Shown here in pieces: positions 16,257-22,906 of a stretch of DNA of 33,060 nucleotides (within the stretch, counting starts at the first letter, position 1; every line of letters begins with the position of its first letter). The translations under genes were made by a program, and so were the position numbers. The stretch spans positions 1 through 33,060 of the forward strand of contig JBDTVS010000201.1 in the NCBI GenBank assembly GCA_040007095.1. The letters run 5' to 3'. Below the pieces are notes generated by a model. It saw only the letters and a list, made by a program, of their open reading frames with translations, was not told the origin of the DNA and searched no databases. This DNA is from JBDTVS01 sp040007095. Lineage in GTDB: Bacteria > Acidobacteriota > Vicinamibacteria > Vicinamibacterales > CAVVIG01.

Positions 16257-16741
16257 GCGTCGCAGCAAGCCAGACGATCGCCGCGTCGGTAGCCCGCCCG
16301 GGCGCGTACAAACGCCTGGGTCGGTGAAGACGGGGAGGAAAGTCCGAACTCCGCAGGGCAGTGCGCCGGATAACGTCCGGTCAGGGCAACCTGAAGGAAA
16401 GTGGCACAGAAAATATACCGCCCGCCTTCGCTTTCCGGCGCCGCAAGGAGCCGGCGGGTGAAGGAAGGTAAGGGTGAAAAGGTGCGGTAAGAGCGCACCG
16501 CGCCGGCCGTAAGGTTGGTGGCAGGCAAAACCCCGCACGGAGCAAGACCAAATAGGGAAGCATCCGGCCGTGTTCGCGCGCGTGGCGTGGGACGGCCGGT
16601 TCGGACGGCCCGTCCGAGGCTTCCGGGTAGGTTGCTTGATCTCGCCAGTGATGGCGAGGCTAGAGGAATGATCGTCCTCCTGTCATCACCCGCAAGGGCG
16701 ATGGCGGGGACAGAATTCGGCTTACGGCTTCGCTGCGACGC
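16257..16741 (+). ncRNA. rnpB: RNase P RNA (bacterial type A)
   Basis: The catalytic RNA of ribonuclease P, which removes 5' leaders from tRNA precursors. The universally conserved blocks are present: GAGGAAAGTCCGAACTCC (from 16335), GGTAAGGGTGAAAAGGTGCG with GGTAAGAGCGCACCG, GGAGCAAGACCAAATAGGG, GGGTAGGTTGCTTGAT, AGAGGAATGATCGTC and ACAGAATTCGGCTTAC (16710-16724). P1 forms between GCGTCGCAGCAAGCC (from 16257) and GGCTTCGCTGCGACGC (16726-16741). At about 485 bases it is clearly longer than the E. coli RNA (377), with extra length in the P3 and P12-P14 arms. Exact ends are inferred from P1; the true 5' end may be a few bases later, given the -10 position. It explains the 535-base gap between the regulator and epimerase genes. 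Confidence 0.96.
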
Positions 16742-16752
16742 TTATCCACAAT

Positions 16753-17703
16753 ATGGCTTCCTACCTTGTGACCGGCGGGGCCGGCTTCATCGGCTCCCAT
16801 CTCGCCGAGGAACTGACCCGCCGCGGCCACATCGTGCGGGTGGCGGACGACCTCTCGACGGGGCACCGGCGCAATCTCGATCACGTGCCCGGCGTCCAGT
16901 TTCTCGAAGGGGATCTGGCCGACCTGTCGTTCGCGACACGCGCCGTCCAGGGCATGGATTACGTGCTGCACCAGGCGGCGATCCCATCGGTGCCGCGCTC
17001 GGTCAAGGATCCGATTGCCTCGAACCGTGCGAACGTCGACGCGGCGCTCAACGTCCTGGTCGCCGCGCGCGACGCGGGGGTTCGGCGCCTCGTCTATGCC
17101 GGGTCGTCCTCGGCGTATGGCGACGCGGCAGCCCTGCCGAAGCAGGAGGACATGACGCCGCAGCCCTTGTCTCCCTACGCGTTGCAGAAGCTGGTGGCCG
17201 AGCAGTACTGCGGGATGTTCACGCGGCTCTACGGGCTCGAGACCGTGACGATTCGGTACTTCAACGTCTTCGGCCCGCGGCAGGATCCGGGCTCGCAGTA
17301 CTCGGGCGTCATTTCGTTGTTCGCGGTGGCGCTGCTCGAAGGCCGCCAGCCGGTTATCTACGGCGACGGCGAGCAGACGCGCGATTTCACCCACGTCGCG
17401 AACGTCGTCGACGGCGTGCTTCGCGCCTGCGAGGCGAAAGACGCGGCCGGCGAAGTGATCAATGTCGCCACCGGCGGCCGTGTCTCCCTCAATCAGTTGC
17501 TCGAGGTCATGAACACGATCGTCGGGACTCAATTGACGGCGAGATACGAACCGGCGCGTGCCGGCGACGTCAAGGACTCCCAGGCGGATCTTTCCAAGGC
17601 GCAGCGGCTGCTGGGCTATACGCCGGTCGTGGCGCTCGAAGAAGGGCTCCGGCACACGCTCGAATGGTGCCGCTCACAGGCTGCGGCGGCCGCCCGGCGG
17701 TAG
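16753..17703 (+). CDS. NAD-dependent sugar-nucleotide epimerase/dehydratase (GalE/WbpP-like)
   Basis: An extended short-chain dehydrogenase of 316 residues acting on a UDP-sugar, probably a 4-epimerase for surface polysaccharide precursors. The NAD-binding motif TGGAGFIG is at residues 8-14, the catalytic serine within SSS (118-120) and Tyr/Lys in YALQK (Y142, K146). RYFNVFGPRQDPGSQYSGVI and IYGDGEQTRDFTHVANVV are typical of the GalE/WbpP branch. The UDP-GlcNAc versus UDP-Glc preference cannot be judged. The ATG begins 11 bases after the rnpB P1 helix, so transcription may come through rnpB. No polysaccharide cluster surrounds it. Confidence 0.9.
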   Translation: MASYLVTGGAGFIGSHLAEELTRRGHIVRVADDLSTGHRRNLDHVPGVQFLEGDLADLSFATRAVQGMDYVLHQAAIPSVPRSVKDPIASNRANVDAALNVLVAARDAGVRRLVYAGSSSAYGDAAALPKQEDMTPQPLSPYALQKLVAEQYCGMFTRLYGLETVTIRYFNVFGPRQDPGSQYSGVISLFAVALLEGRQPVIYGDGEQTRDFTHVANVVDGVLRACEAKDAAGEVINVATGGRVSLNQLLEVMNTIVGTQLTARYEPARAGDVKDSQADLSKAQRLLGYTPVVALEEGLRHTLEWCRSQAAAAARR

Positions 17704-17791
17704 CTGGTCCCGATTCGTTTCGCTGGTAAGATCACGTGGCGGCCAAGGGCAGATCGCCCGGGCAATCCTCGCGTCTTCTGAGGAGCACCAG

Positions 17792-18151
17792 ATGGCATCT
17801 CGGCTGAAAACCGTGATCTCCCAGCCTTCGCTCGTGCGGACTGTGCTGTCTCAGCTGCGGCTCTCGTTCCGCCTTCTGCGCGACCCCTGCGTGAGCATGC
17901 TACTCAAGGCGCTGCCATTCCTGGCGGCGGTGTATGTCGTCTCGCCGCTCGATTTCGTACCGGATGTGATTCCGGTGCTCGGACAACTCGACGACCTGGG
18001 CATTCTGGCGATTGCGATCGAGGCCTTCCTCAAGCTGTGTCCGACGGCCGCGGTGAATTTCCACCAGGCGGCGATCGAGGCCGGCCGCCGCTACTCCGCG
18101 ATGCCCGCCGCAGGCCGAGTCATCGATGCCGAATGGCGGCGCGAGTCGTAG
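17792..18151 (+). CDS. YkvA-like DUF1232 membrane protein
   Basis: A 119-residue protein with the DUF1232 signature YVVSPLDFVPDVIPVLGQLDDLGILAIAIEAF at about residues 48-80 (shown here in two reading blocks: YVVSPLDFVPDVIPVLG and QLDDLGILAIAIEAF). One or two hydrophobic segments suggest an inner-membrane location. The function of the family is unknown. A clear AGGAG ribosome binding site (17780-17784) fixes the ATG at 17792; the longer frame from 17558 is a shadow of the epimerase. A TAAGAT hexamer near 17727 may be its promoter. Confidence 0.85.
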   Translation: MASRLKTVISQPSLVRTVLSQLRLSFRLLRDPCVSMLLKALPFLAAVYVVSPLDFVPDVIPVLGQLDDLGILAIAIEAFLKLCPTAAVNFHQAAIEAGRRYSAMPAAGRVIDAEWRRES

Positions 18152-18342
18152 CCGGGGAGGCGCTGTCGTCTTCCCGATGATGCGACCGTCCGCGGGTTGC
18201 GCTGTGTCCCCGGCACGGTGCCCCGTCGGCAACCAGCTTCGCTTTCTACCAGATCCGTCGCAGACCGTCTGACCGACACGCTCCTTTCCGCCGATCGAGA
18301 TCAACTGCGGCGTCAACGCTGCGCAACCAGCGGCGCCTTTCT

Positions 18343-18387
18343 TCAGCACACGCCATCGCGCGGTCGCGGCGCATGCGGGCGTGCTGA
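18343..18387 (+). promoter_or_regulatory. Long hairpin upstream of the ComEA-like gene
   Basis: TCAGCAC(A)CGCC (18343-18354) pairs with GGCGTGCTGA (18378-18387), giving 10 to 11 pairs with one bulged A. The apical part contains CGCG-CGGT-CGCG. It lies about 190 bases before the start codon and is not followed by a T run, so a leader structure is likelier than a terminator. Confidence 0.4.
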
Positions 18388-18538
18388 CTGTATCTTCCCA
18401 TCCATCAGCCATTTCAGGCGACGGCAGCGTTTCGCGGCCGCCGGTGCGATCGTTGCGGAAGGGACTGGCGATCCTGGCCGAAGCCACCGACACGCGGGCT
18501 CGACCTTCCCACCTGAACGTGGCACGGCCAGGGTCCTC

Positions 18539-18556
18539 GCGCGTGATCTCACGCGC
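18539..18556. promoter_or_regulatory. Perfect palindrome directly upstream of the ComEA-like gene (operator or leader hairpin)
   Basis: GCGCGTGATCTCACGCGC is an 8-2-8 palindrome that ends 20 bases before the ATG and 6 bases before the AAGGAGG ribosome binding site. It could be a repressor site over the promoter or, in RNA, a 7-bp stem with an ATCT loop close to the ribosome binding site. Confidence 0.5.
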
Positions 18557-18576
18557 ATAACACAAGGAGGATTCGC

Positions 18577-18918
18577 ATGGTTAGAAGGCTCTTTGCAGTC
18601 GCCGCTCTCGTCAGCCTCATCACGGCAGCGCCCGCGCTCGCCGCGCAGGCCAAGGCGGGCAAGTCCACAGCCGCCAAACCCGAGGTCGTCGGTACGATCA
18701 ACATCAACACGGCGTCCGCCACGGAACTGGAGCGGCTGCCCGGCATCGGGGCCAAGACGGCCGGCCGCATCATCGAATACCGGCAGAAGAACGGTGCATT
18801 CAAGAAGATCGAGGAATTGATGAACGTCCAGGGCATTGGGGAGAAGAACTTTTTGAAGCTGCGGACCCAGATCACCGCGAGCGCCGCCAAGCCCGAGCAC
18901 GCCAGCGCGCAACCTTAG
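18577..18918 (+). CDS. Exported ComEA-like helix-hairpin-helix protein
   Basis: A 113-residue protein. Residues 1-23 form a signal peptide (MVRRLFAVAALVSLITAAPA, then LAA), so the mature protein should be periplasmic rather than membrane-anchored as in Bacillus ComEA. The mature part has the ComEA-type tandem helix-hairpin-helix: ININTASATELERLPGIGAKTAGRIIEYR and NGAFKKIEELMNVQGIGEKNF. This domain binds double-stranded DNA without sequence preference and in competence systems pulls incoming DNA into the periplasm. The AAGGAGG site at 18564-18570 is the strongest in the window. The next genes are a pseudopilin and a PilZ protein, consistent with a DNA-uptake or pilus role, but no pilus motor or ComEC is nearby. 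The stop codon lies in a hairpin repeat. Confidence 0.87.
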   Translation: MVRRLFAVAALVSLITAAPALAAQAKAGKSTAAKPEVVGTININTASATELERLPGIGAKTAGRIIEYRQKNGAFKKIEELMNVQGIGEKNFLKLRTQITASAAKPEHASAQP

Positions 18919-18943
18919 TGTCCTGCGTTTGACGATTTAGGAC
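18916..18943 (+). repeat. TAGTGTCCT...TTTAGGAC hairpin repeat, copy 2
   Basis: The outer stem GTCCT/AGGAC matches the copy at 3775-3806, with a shortened inner stem (CGT/ACG). The TAG of TAGTGTCC is the stop codon of the ComEA-like gene. Confidence 0.7.
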
Positions 18944-18962
18944 ATGGCACGACCTTGAGAAT

Positions 18963-19013
18963 GTGGAGTGCACAACCGGGCGCTTCAGCGCGTCAACCGG
19001 GCGTGCATTCCAC
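18963..19013 (+). repeat. Long inverted repeat between ComEA-like and pseudopilin genes
   Basis: GTGGAGTGCAC (18963-18973) pairs over 11 positions with GTGCATTCCAC (19003-19013), one of them G-T. Inside, GCGC-TTCA-GCGC (18980-18991) forms an apical hairpin, flanked by a direct repeat AACCGGGCG. No T run follows. It lies about 60 bases before the pseudopilin ATG. Confidence 0.55.
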
Positions 19014-19071
19014 GTTCGGGGCTGCGCTTCATCGCGGTGGCGGTGGCCTTGGACTATCGGACACCACGCCG

Positions 19072-19647
19072 ATGGCTGGTTACACCCTGATCGAATTGAT
19101 GTTCGTGATGGTCCTGAGTCTCACCCTGGGGGCGGTTGCTACACCGCAATTGCTCGCCGCAGTCGAGGATGTCCGGGCCGCCGGTGCGGTACGGTATGTC
19201 GCCACCAAGTTGGAACACGCCCGCATGGAGGCGATCCTCCGCGCGGCGGACGTGGGGTGGCAGTTCATTGACAGCGAGGGCGGGTACACCTACCGGCCGT
19301 TTGTCGACGGCAATCACAATGGCATTCGAACCCGCGAGATTCAACGCGGCGTTGACACGCCCATCGGCGCCGCCGAGCGATTGTCGAATTACTTTGCGGG
19401 TGTCGACTTCGGGATCGTTCCGGGCCTCCCGGCGATTGAGCGAGGCGGAACCTCTCCCGGAACCGATCCCATCAAGTTGGGTACGAGCAACATCCTGACC
19501 TTTAGCGCGCTCGGCACGTCCTCATCAGGCAGCCTCTACCTGCGGGGCCGGATGGGTGCGCAATACGTCATTCGGGTTCTCGGGGAGACCGGCCGCCTGC
19601 GCATATTGAAGTTCGACGCCCGCACGCAGGCATGGAAGCCCGCATGA
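19072..19647 (+). CDS. Type IV pilin-like pseudopilin (GspH/FimT type)
   Basis: A 191-residue protein with a prepilin motif: G followed by YTLIELMFVMVLSLTLGAVA, with Glu at position 5 of the mature protein. It should be processed by prepilin peptidase and enter a type IV pilus or type II secretion pseudopilus. The C-terminal domain is GspH/FimT-like in size and includes DGNHNGIRTREI, resembling a calcium-binding loop. The ATG at 19072 leaves a leader of only MAG, which is unusually short and lacks a basic residue. The frame is open from a TTG at 18955 through ATG 18961, but that extension lies across an inverted repeat, so the start is unresolved. The stop overlaps the PilZ gene start (ATGA), implying translational coupling. 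Confidence 0.8.
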   Translation: MAGYTLIELMFVMVLSLTLGAVATPQLLAAVEDVRAAGAVRYVATKLEHARMEAILRAADVGWQFIDSEGGYTYRPFVDGNHNGIRTREIQRGVDTPIGAAERLSNYFAGVDFGIVPGLPAIERGGTSPGTDPIKLGTSNILTFSALGTSSSGSLYLRGRMGAQYVIRVLGETGRLRILKFDARTQAWKPA

Positions 19648-19949
19648 CGACATCCGAACGCAGAGACACTCCCCGGCGCGCACCTCCGGAGGATTACGCC
19701 TTTGTGGCCGCGCGTATTCGACCCGGGTACGACGTCGAGGTCGTCGACATGTCGAGCGGCGGCGTCCTTGTGGAAAGCCGTCATCGGCTGATGCCCGGAT
19801 CGACGGTCGAGTTGTACTTGCGGCGCGAAAAACAGCCGGCGACCGTGGTTCGCGGCCAGGTCGTGCGCTGTCATGTGGTCCGACTCGGCGAAAACATGGT
19901 CCGCTATCACGGGGCCATCGCATTCGAACGCTATCTTCGGACGTTTTGA
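19644..19949 (+). CDS. PilZ domain protein (probable cyclic-di-GMP receptor)
   Basis: A 101-residue single-domain protein. The two cyclic-di-GMP binding elements are visible: an N-terminal arginine cluster RRDTPRR and DMSSGG (the D/NxSxxG motif) at about residue 36. Strand-rich sequence follows (VVRGQVVRCHVVRLGENMVRYHGAIAF), as expected of the PilZ barrel. The ATG at 19644 shares ATGA with the pseudopilin stop. An alternative start at 19632 would add four residues. The coupling suggests that the second messenger acts on pilus assembly or twitching, though this partner relationship is inference. Confidence 0.87.
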   Translation: MTTSERRDTPRRAPPEDYAFVAARIRPGYDVEVVDMSSGGVLVESRHRLMPGSTVELYLRREKQPATVVRGQVVRCHVVRLGENMVRYHGAIAFERYLRTF

Positions 19950-20115
19950 AAAGCCCCGCGCCATGGGTATGGGGTTCCCGAGCCAAAAATCGTGGAAATC
20001 TGACGGCCGTGAGCACTTGCTACCCGCCGAGCGAGGGCACGACGAGTTCGCGCGCAGTGACGGCCGACGGCATGGAACTTGGTAGGGCCGTGGTCACCAA
20101 TCAAGGAGTGACGCT

Positions 20116-21567
20116 ATGACCCTTTCGAGTTCCCGGGCGAACCCCGACTGTCTGCCGCGAAAGCGCGATCGGCGAGTGGGAATTGTCGAGCTGCTGGCCT
20201 CTCTTGCTCGTGCGCTCAACACGCGTACCGATCCGACAACATTGCGCACGGTCTTTGAGGAGGCGCTACGCCGTCTGGTCTCGGCGCGATCCGTACATCT
20301 TCGAGATGGCCCGGGGGGGTGGGCACGATCGGAAGATGGAGGGATTCTCCTGGAGACGTTTGCGTTCGATGTGCCGGCGGGGGACGGCGGTTCGCCAGGG
20401 GTTCTCGAGGCGACATTCGATCGCGGAAAGGGTGTGTGCGATTGGGATGTCCAGTTACTGACCGGTGCGGCACACGTGGGTACCCTCTTACTGGAAATCG
20501 AGCGATCGCGAACCCGCCTCACCGGGGTATCGTCTGCGCCCAAGGCTCGTCGCGACGGGGCCGCCCCGCTGATCGGATCGACGCCAACGATGCAGACGCT
20601 ACGGTCGAAAATAGAACGGGTCGCCGGTACGGACTTTACCGTCCTGCTCGAGGGCGAGAGTGGGGTCGGGAAGGAGCTGGTGGCCCGCCAGGTTCACGAT
20701 CTGAGCCGGCGGCGGCACGGGCCATTCGTGGCGGTCAATTGCGCCGCGCTGGTGGACACGTTGTTGGAGGCCGAGCTGTTTGGCATCGAGGAACGGACGG
20801 CGACCGGAGTCAAGGGGCGCCGGGGCAAGTTCGAACACGCCGATGGCGGCACGTTGTTCCTCGACGAAGTATCGGACCTTTCGTTGGCGGCGCAGGCCAA
20901 GCTGCTGCGGGCCATTCAAGACCTCACCGTCGAGCGCGTGGGCGGCCACGCCGCGCGCCGCATCGACACGCGAATCGTCGCCGCCACCAATCGACCATTG
21001 CATCCTCTGGTCGAGCGTCAGCTCTTTCGAGCCGACTTGTACTACCGGTTGAGCGGAGTGGACATTCGCGTCCCCGCACTGCGGGAACGCCGCGCCGACG
21101 TCCTGGAGCTCGCGCACTACTTTCTTGGCCGACACCGGGCCACCCGGTCGTTGCGCCTGTCTGTCGCGGCGACCGATGCGCTGGCCGCGTACGACTGGCC
21201 CGGCAATGTACGCCAGCTCGAACGCCTGATGGAGCGTGCCGTTGCGCTCGCCGAGACGGATGTGCTCGAGCTCGACGATCTGCCGCTCACCGTTCGAGGC
21301 GACTATGCCACGACGCTGGCGCCGTCCCTGGAACGGCGGGAAACCCTTCGCACGTGGGCCAGCCGCTATGCGCGCCTGGTCCTCGATCGCACCAAGGGCA
21401 ACAAGCGCGCCGCATGCCGGGTGCTCGACATCAGCTATCACACCTTGCAGGCCTACTTGCGGCACCGGATTGACGATGGTCCCGAATCGTACTCGGCGGC
21501 CAATGGTGAAGAGGGCGACTCCTCCGGGGGCTCGGAATCGTCGCGCGATTCGGTGCTGGAAGTCTAG
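20116..21567 (+). CDS. AAA+ enhancer-binding-protein-like regulator with degenerate GAFTGA loop
   Basis: A 483-residue protein built like a sigma54 activator. The N-terminal 130 residues look GAF-like, without a receiver aspartate. The AAA+ domain has Walker A GESGVGKE (180-187), Walker B LFLDE (247-251) and an arginine-finger region near FRADLYYRLSGVDIRVPALRERR. The C-terminus is a Fis-like helix-turn-helix (GNKRAACRVLDISYHTLQAYLRHR) with an acidic Ser-rich tail. The loop that normally reads GAFTGA is RTATGV (227-232) and the region is one residue shorter (ELFGIEERTATGVKGRRGKFE, of which ELFG and GKFE are standard anchors). Such a loop should not engage sigma54 normally. AAGGAG precedes the ATG. 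Located after the pseudopilin and PilZ genes, it may regulate them. Confidence 0.85.
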   Translation: MTLSSSRANPDCLPRKRDRRVGIVELLASLARALNTRTDPTTLRTVFEEALRRLVSARSVHLRDGPGGWARSEDGGILLETFAFDVPAGDGGSPGVLEATFDRGKGVCDWDVQLLTGAAHVGTLLLEIERSRTRLTGVSSAPKARRDGAAPLIGSTPTMQTLRSKIERVAGTDFTVLLEGESGVGKELVARQVHDLSRRRHGPFVAVNCAALVDTLLEAELFGIEERTATGVKGRRGKFEHADGGTLFLDEVSDLSLAAQAKLLRAIQDLTVERVGGHAARRIDTRIVAATNRPLHPLVERQLFRADLYYRLSGVDIRVPALRERRADVLELAHYFLGRHRATRSLRLSVAATDALAAYDWPGNVRQLERLMERAVALAETDVLELDDLPLTVRGDYATTLAPSLERRETLRTWASRYARLVLDRTKGNKRAACRVLDISYHTLQAYLRHRIDDGPESYSAANGEEGDSSGGSESSRDSVLEV

Positions 21568-21584
21568 AAATAGACCCCAAATGC

Positions 21585-21612
21585 AACCACGAACACACGA
21601 AGACACGAAAAC
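21585..21612 (+). repeat. Periodic CACGAANN intergenic tract, copy 4
   Basis: AACCACGAACACACGAAGAC and then ACGAAAAC show an 8-base period (CACGAACA, CACGAAGA, CACGAAAA), related to the 9-base period of the tracts at 2909, 3876 and 4766. It lies 17 bases after the regulator stop codon. Confidence 0.6.
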
Positions 21613-21624
21613 ATGCACTTCTTT

Positions 21625-21644
21625 GGCTCACCCATTGGTGAGCC
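21625..21644. other. Perfect 8-bp hairpin between the regulator and gcvT
   Basis: GGCTCACC-CATT-GGTGAGCC is a perfect stem-loop about 58 bases after the regulator stop. There is no T run, so if it terminates transcription it is not a classical intrinsic terminator. An operator is the other possibility. Confidence 0.4.
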
Positions 21645-21690
21645 CATTGCCTCGTCAACCGAATTGTCGGGATCTTCCGGCGCGAGTTCC

Positions 21691-21719
21691 TTGACCGTGT
21701 CCCAGGTGCATAGTACGGT
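21691..21719 (+). promoter_or_regulatory. Candidate gcvT promoter
   Basis: TTGACC (21691-21696) is spaced 17 bases from TACGGT (21714-21719). The -35 is good and the -10 is poor. The operator-like palindrome at 21715-21729 overlaps the -10. Confidence 0.35.
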
Positions 21720-21729
21720 TGTGAACCGT
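21715..21729. promoter_or_regulatory. Operator-like palindrome before gcvT
   Basis: ACGGTTGTGAACCGT is a perfect 6-3-6 inverted repeat ending 19 bases before the gcvT ATG. A further half-site GAACCGTC is repeated 15 bases downstream (21738-21745). This suits a transcription factor controlling the glycine cleavage operon. No glycine riboswitch motif is seen. Confidence 0.45.
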
Positions 21730-21748
21730 CAATCACCGAACCGTCCGA

Positions 21749-22906
21749 ATGGAACAGCCCACGTCCGCGCCCCTCAAGAAGACTCCTCTCAACGCCCGTC
21801 ATCGCGCTTCCGGAGCGCGGATGGTGCCGTATGCCGGCTGGGACATGCCGCTCGAATATTCCGGCATTGCGGACGAGCACATGGCCGTCCGCACGCGGGC
21901 CGGACTGTTCGATGTCAGCCACATGGGAGAGATCGAGATCGCCGGCACGGATGCGTCGGCGGCGCTTCAGCGGATCACCTCCAACGATGTCTCGCGGCTC
22001 AAGGCGGGGGACGTCCAGTATTCGGGCCTCCTGACCCATCGCGGTACATTGGTCGACGACCTGCTCGTCTACCGGTTGGGACCCGAGCATTTTCTCCTGG
22101 TCGTGAACGCGGGACGGATCGCGAACGACTACGCGTGGATTGCGGATCAGATCAAGGACGGCGGCGACGTCGTCGCCGTCGATGTGAGCTCGCGCTACGG
22201 CATGCTGGCCGTGCAGGGACCGGCGGCCGTCGACGTGGTTCAGCCGCTCACCGGTGTGAGCCTGCACGCCCTCAGGAGCCACACGTTCGCCCACGGTGAA
22301 GTGGCGAACGTCCGGGCGACGGTATCGCGCACCGGCTACACCGGCGAAGACGGATTCGAGATTCTTGTCCCGCCGCAATCCGCCGACCGGGTCTGGCAGG
22401 CGATTCTCGCGTCCGGCGGTTCGCTGGGCCTCGTGCCCGCGGGATTGGGAGCCCGCGACACCTTGCGGCTCGAGGCGGCGATGCGCCTGTACGGCAACGA
22501 CATCGACGAGACGACGACGCCCGTTGAAGCCGGTCTCGCATGGACGGTTGGATGGGAAAAAGGGGAGTTCAACGGCGCCGCGGTGCTTCGAGCCCAGAGA
22601 GCGCGGGGTGTGGATCGCACGCTCGTCGGGTTCGAGTTGATCGACCCCGGCATCGCGAGGCACGGTTGCGACATCTACGTCGCCGACGCGAAGGTTGGCA
22701 GCGTGACCAGCGGGACGCAGACCCCGTTTCTGAAGAAGGCCATCGGGATGGGGTATCTGGCGATCGATCGCGCGGTGGCCGGCGCCGAGATCGACATCGA
22801 CATTCGCGGCCGCCGGAGCCGGGCCCGCCTCGTGCCGATGCCATTTTACAAGCGCCGGGAACAACAGGGAGCAGGAGGATCGGATGGCGTACCCCGCCGG
22901 CTTTAA
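21749..22906 (+). CDS. gcvT: Glycine cleavage system T protein (aminomethyltransferase)
   Basis: Transfers the methylene group from the aminomethyl-lipoyl arm of H protein to tetrahydrofolate, releasing ammonia. 385 residues, slightly above the usual 360-370. The N-terminal block GARMVPYAGWDMPLEYSGIADEHMAVR and DVSHMGEIEI are characteristic. The folate-domain region RTGYTGEDGFEI and the C-terminal barrel (GSVTSGTQTPFLKKAIGMGYL) complete the family layout. It is first in the gcvT-gcvH-gcvP operon and its 3' end overlaps gcvH by 23 bases. The start is the ATG at 21749; there is no strong ribosome binding site before it. Confidence 0.95.
   Translation: MEQPTSAPLKKTPLNARHRASGARMVPYAGWDMPLEYSGIADEHMAVRTRAGLFDVSHMGEIEIAGTDASAALQRITSNDVSRLKAGDVQYSGLLTHRGTLVDDLLVYRLGPEHFLLVVNAGRIANDYAWIADQIKDGGDVVAVDVSSRYGMLAVQGPAAVDVVQPLTGVSLHALRSHTFAHGEVANVRATVSRTGYTGEDGFEILVPPQSADRVWQAILASGGSLGLVPAGLGARDTLRLEAAMRLYGNDIDETTTPVEAGLAWTVGWEKGEFNGAAVLRAQRARGVDRTLVGFELIDPGIARHGCDIYVADAKVGSVTSGTQTPFLKKAIGMGYLAIDRAVAGAEIDIDIRGRRSRARLVPMPFYKRREQQGAGGSDGVPRRL

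Larger units (their letters stand above)
18152..18576. other. 425-base intergenic region with structured elements, no gene seen
   Basis: No convincing frame is present on either strand. Two structured elements are listed separately (18343-18387 and 18539-18556). A short palindrome CAGACCGTCTG occurs at 18261-18271. I looked for cyclic-di-GMP riboswitch blocks because of the downstream ComEA, pilin and PilZ genes, but could not assemble the conserved core. The length and structure suit a long 5' leader of the ComEA-like gene. Confidence 0.45.

Noticed and set aside
16515..17729. A 404-codon open frame on the plus strand across rnpB and the epimerase gene
   Set aside because: It overlaps the clear RNase P RNA and the epimerase in another frame, and the translation is Arg/Gly-rich low complexity with no family resemblance.
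18400..18500. Possible cyclic-di-GMP riboswitch upstream of the ComEA-like gene
   Set aside because: Fragments such as GGCCGAAGCC tempted me, but the conserved GCAAA-type core and the paired P1b/P2 architecture could not be assembled.
21568..21748. Possible glycine riboswitch upstream of gcvT
   Set aside because: The conserved glycine aptamer core blocks are not present, and most of the gap is taken by a periodic tract, a simple hairpin and an operator-like palindrome.
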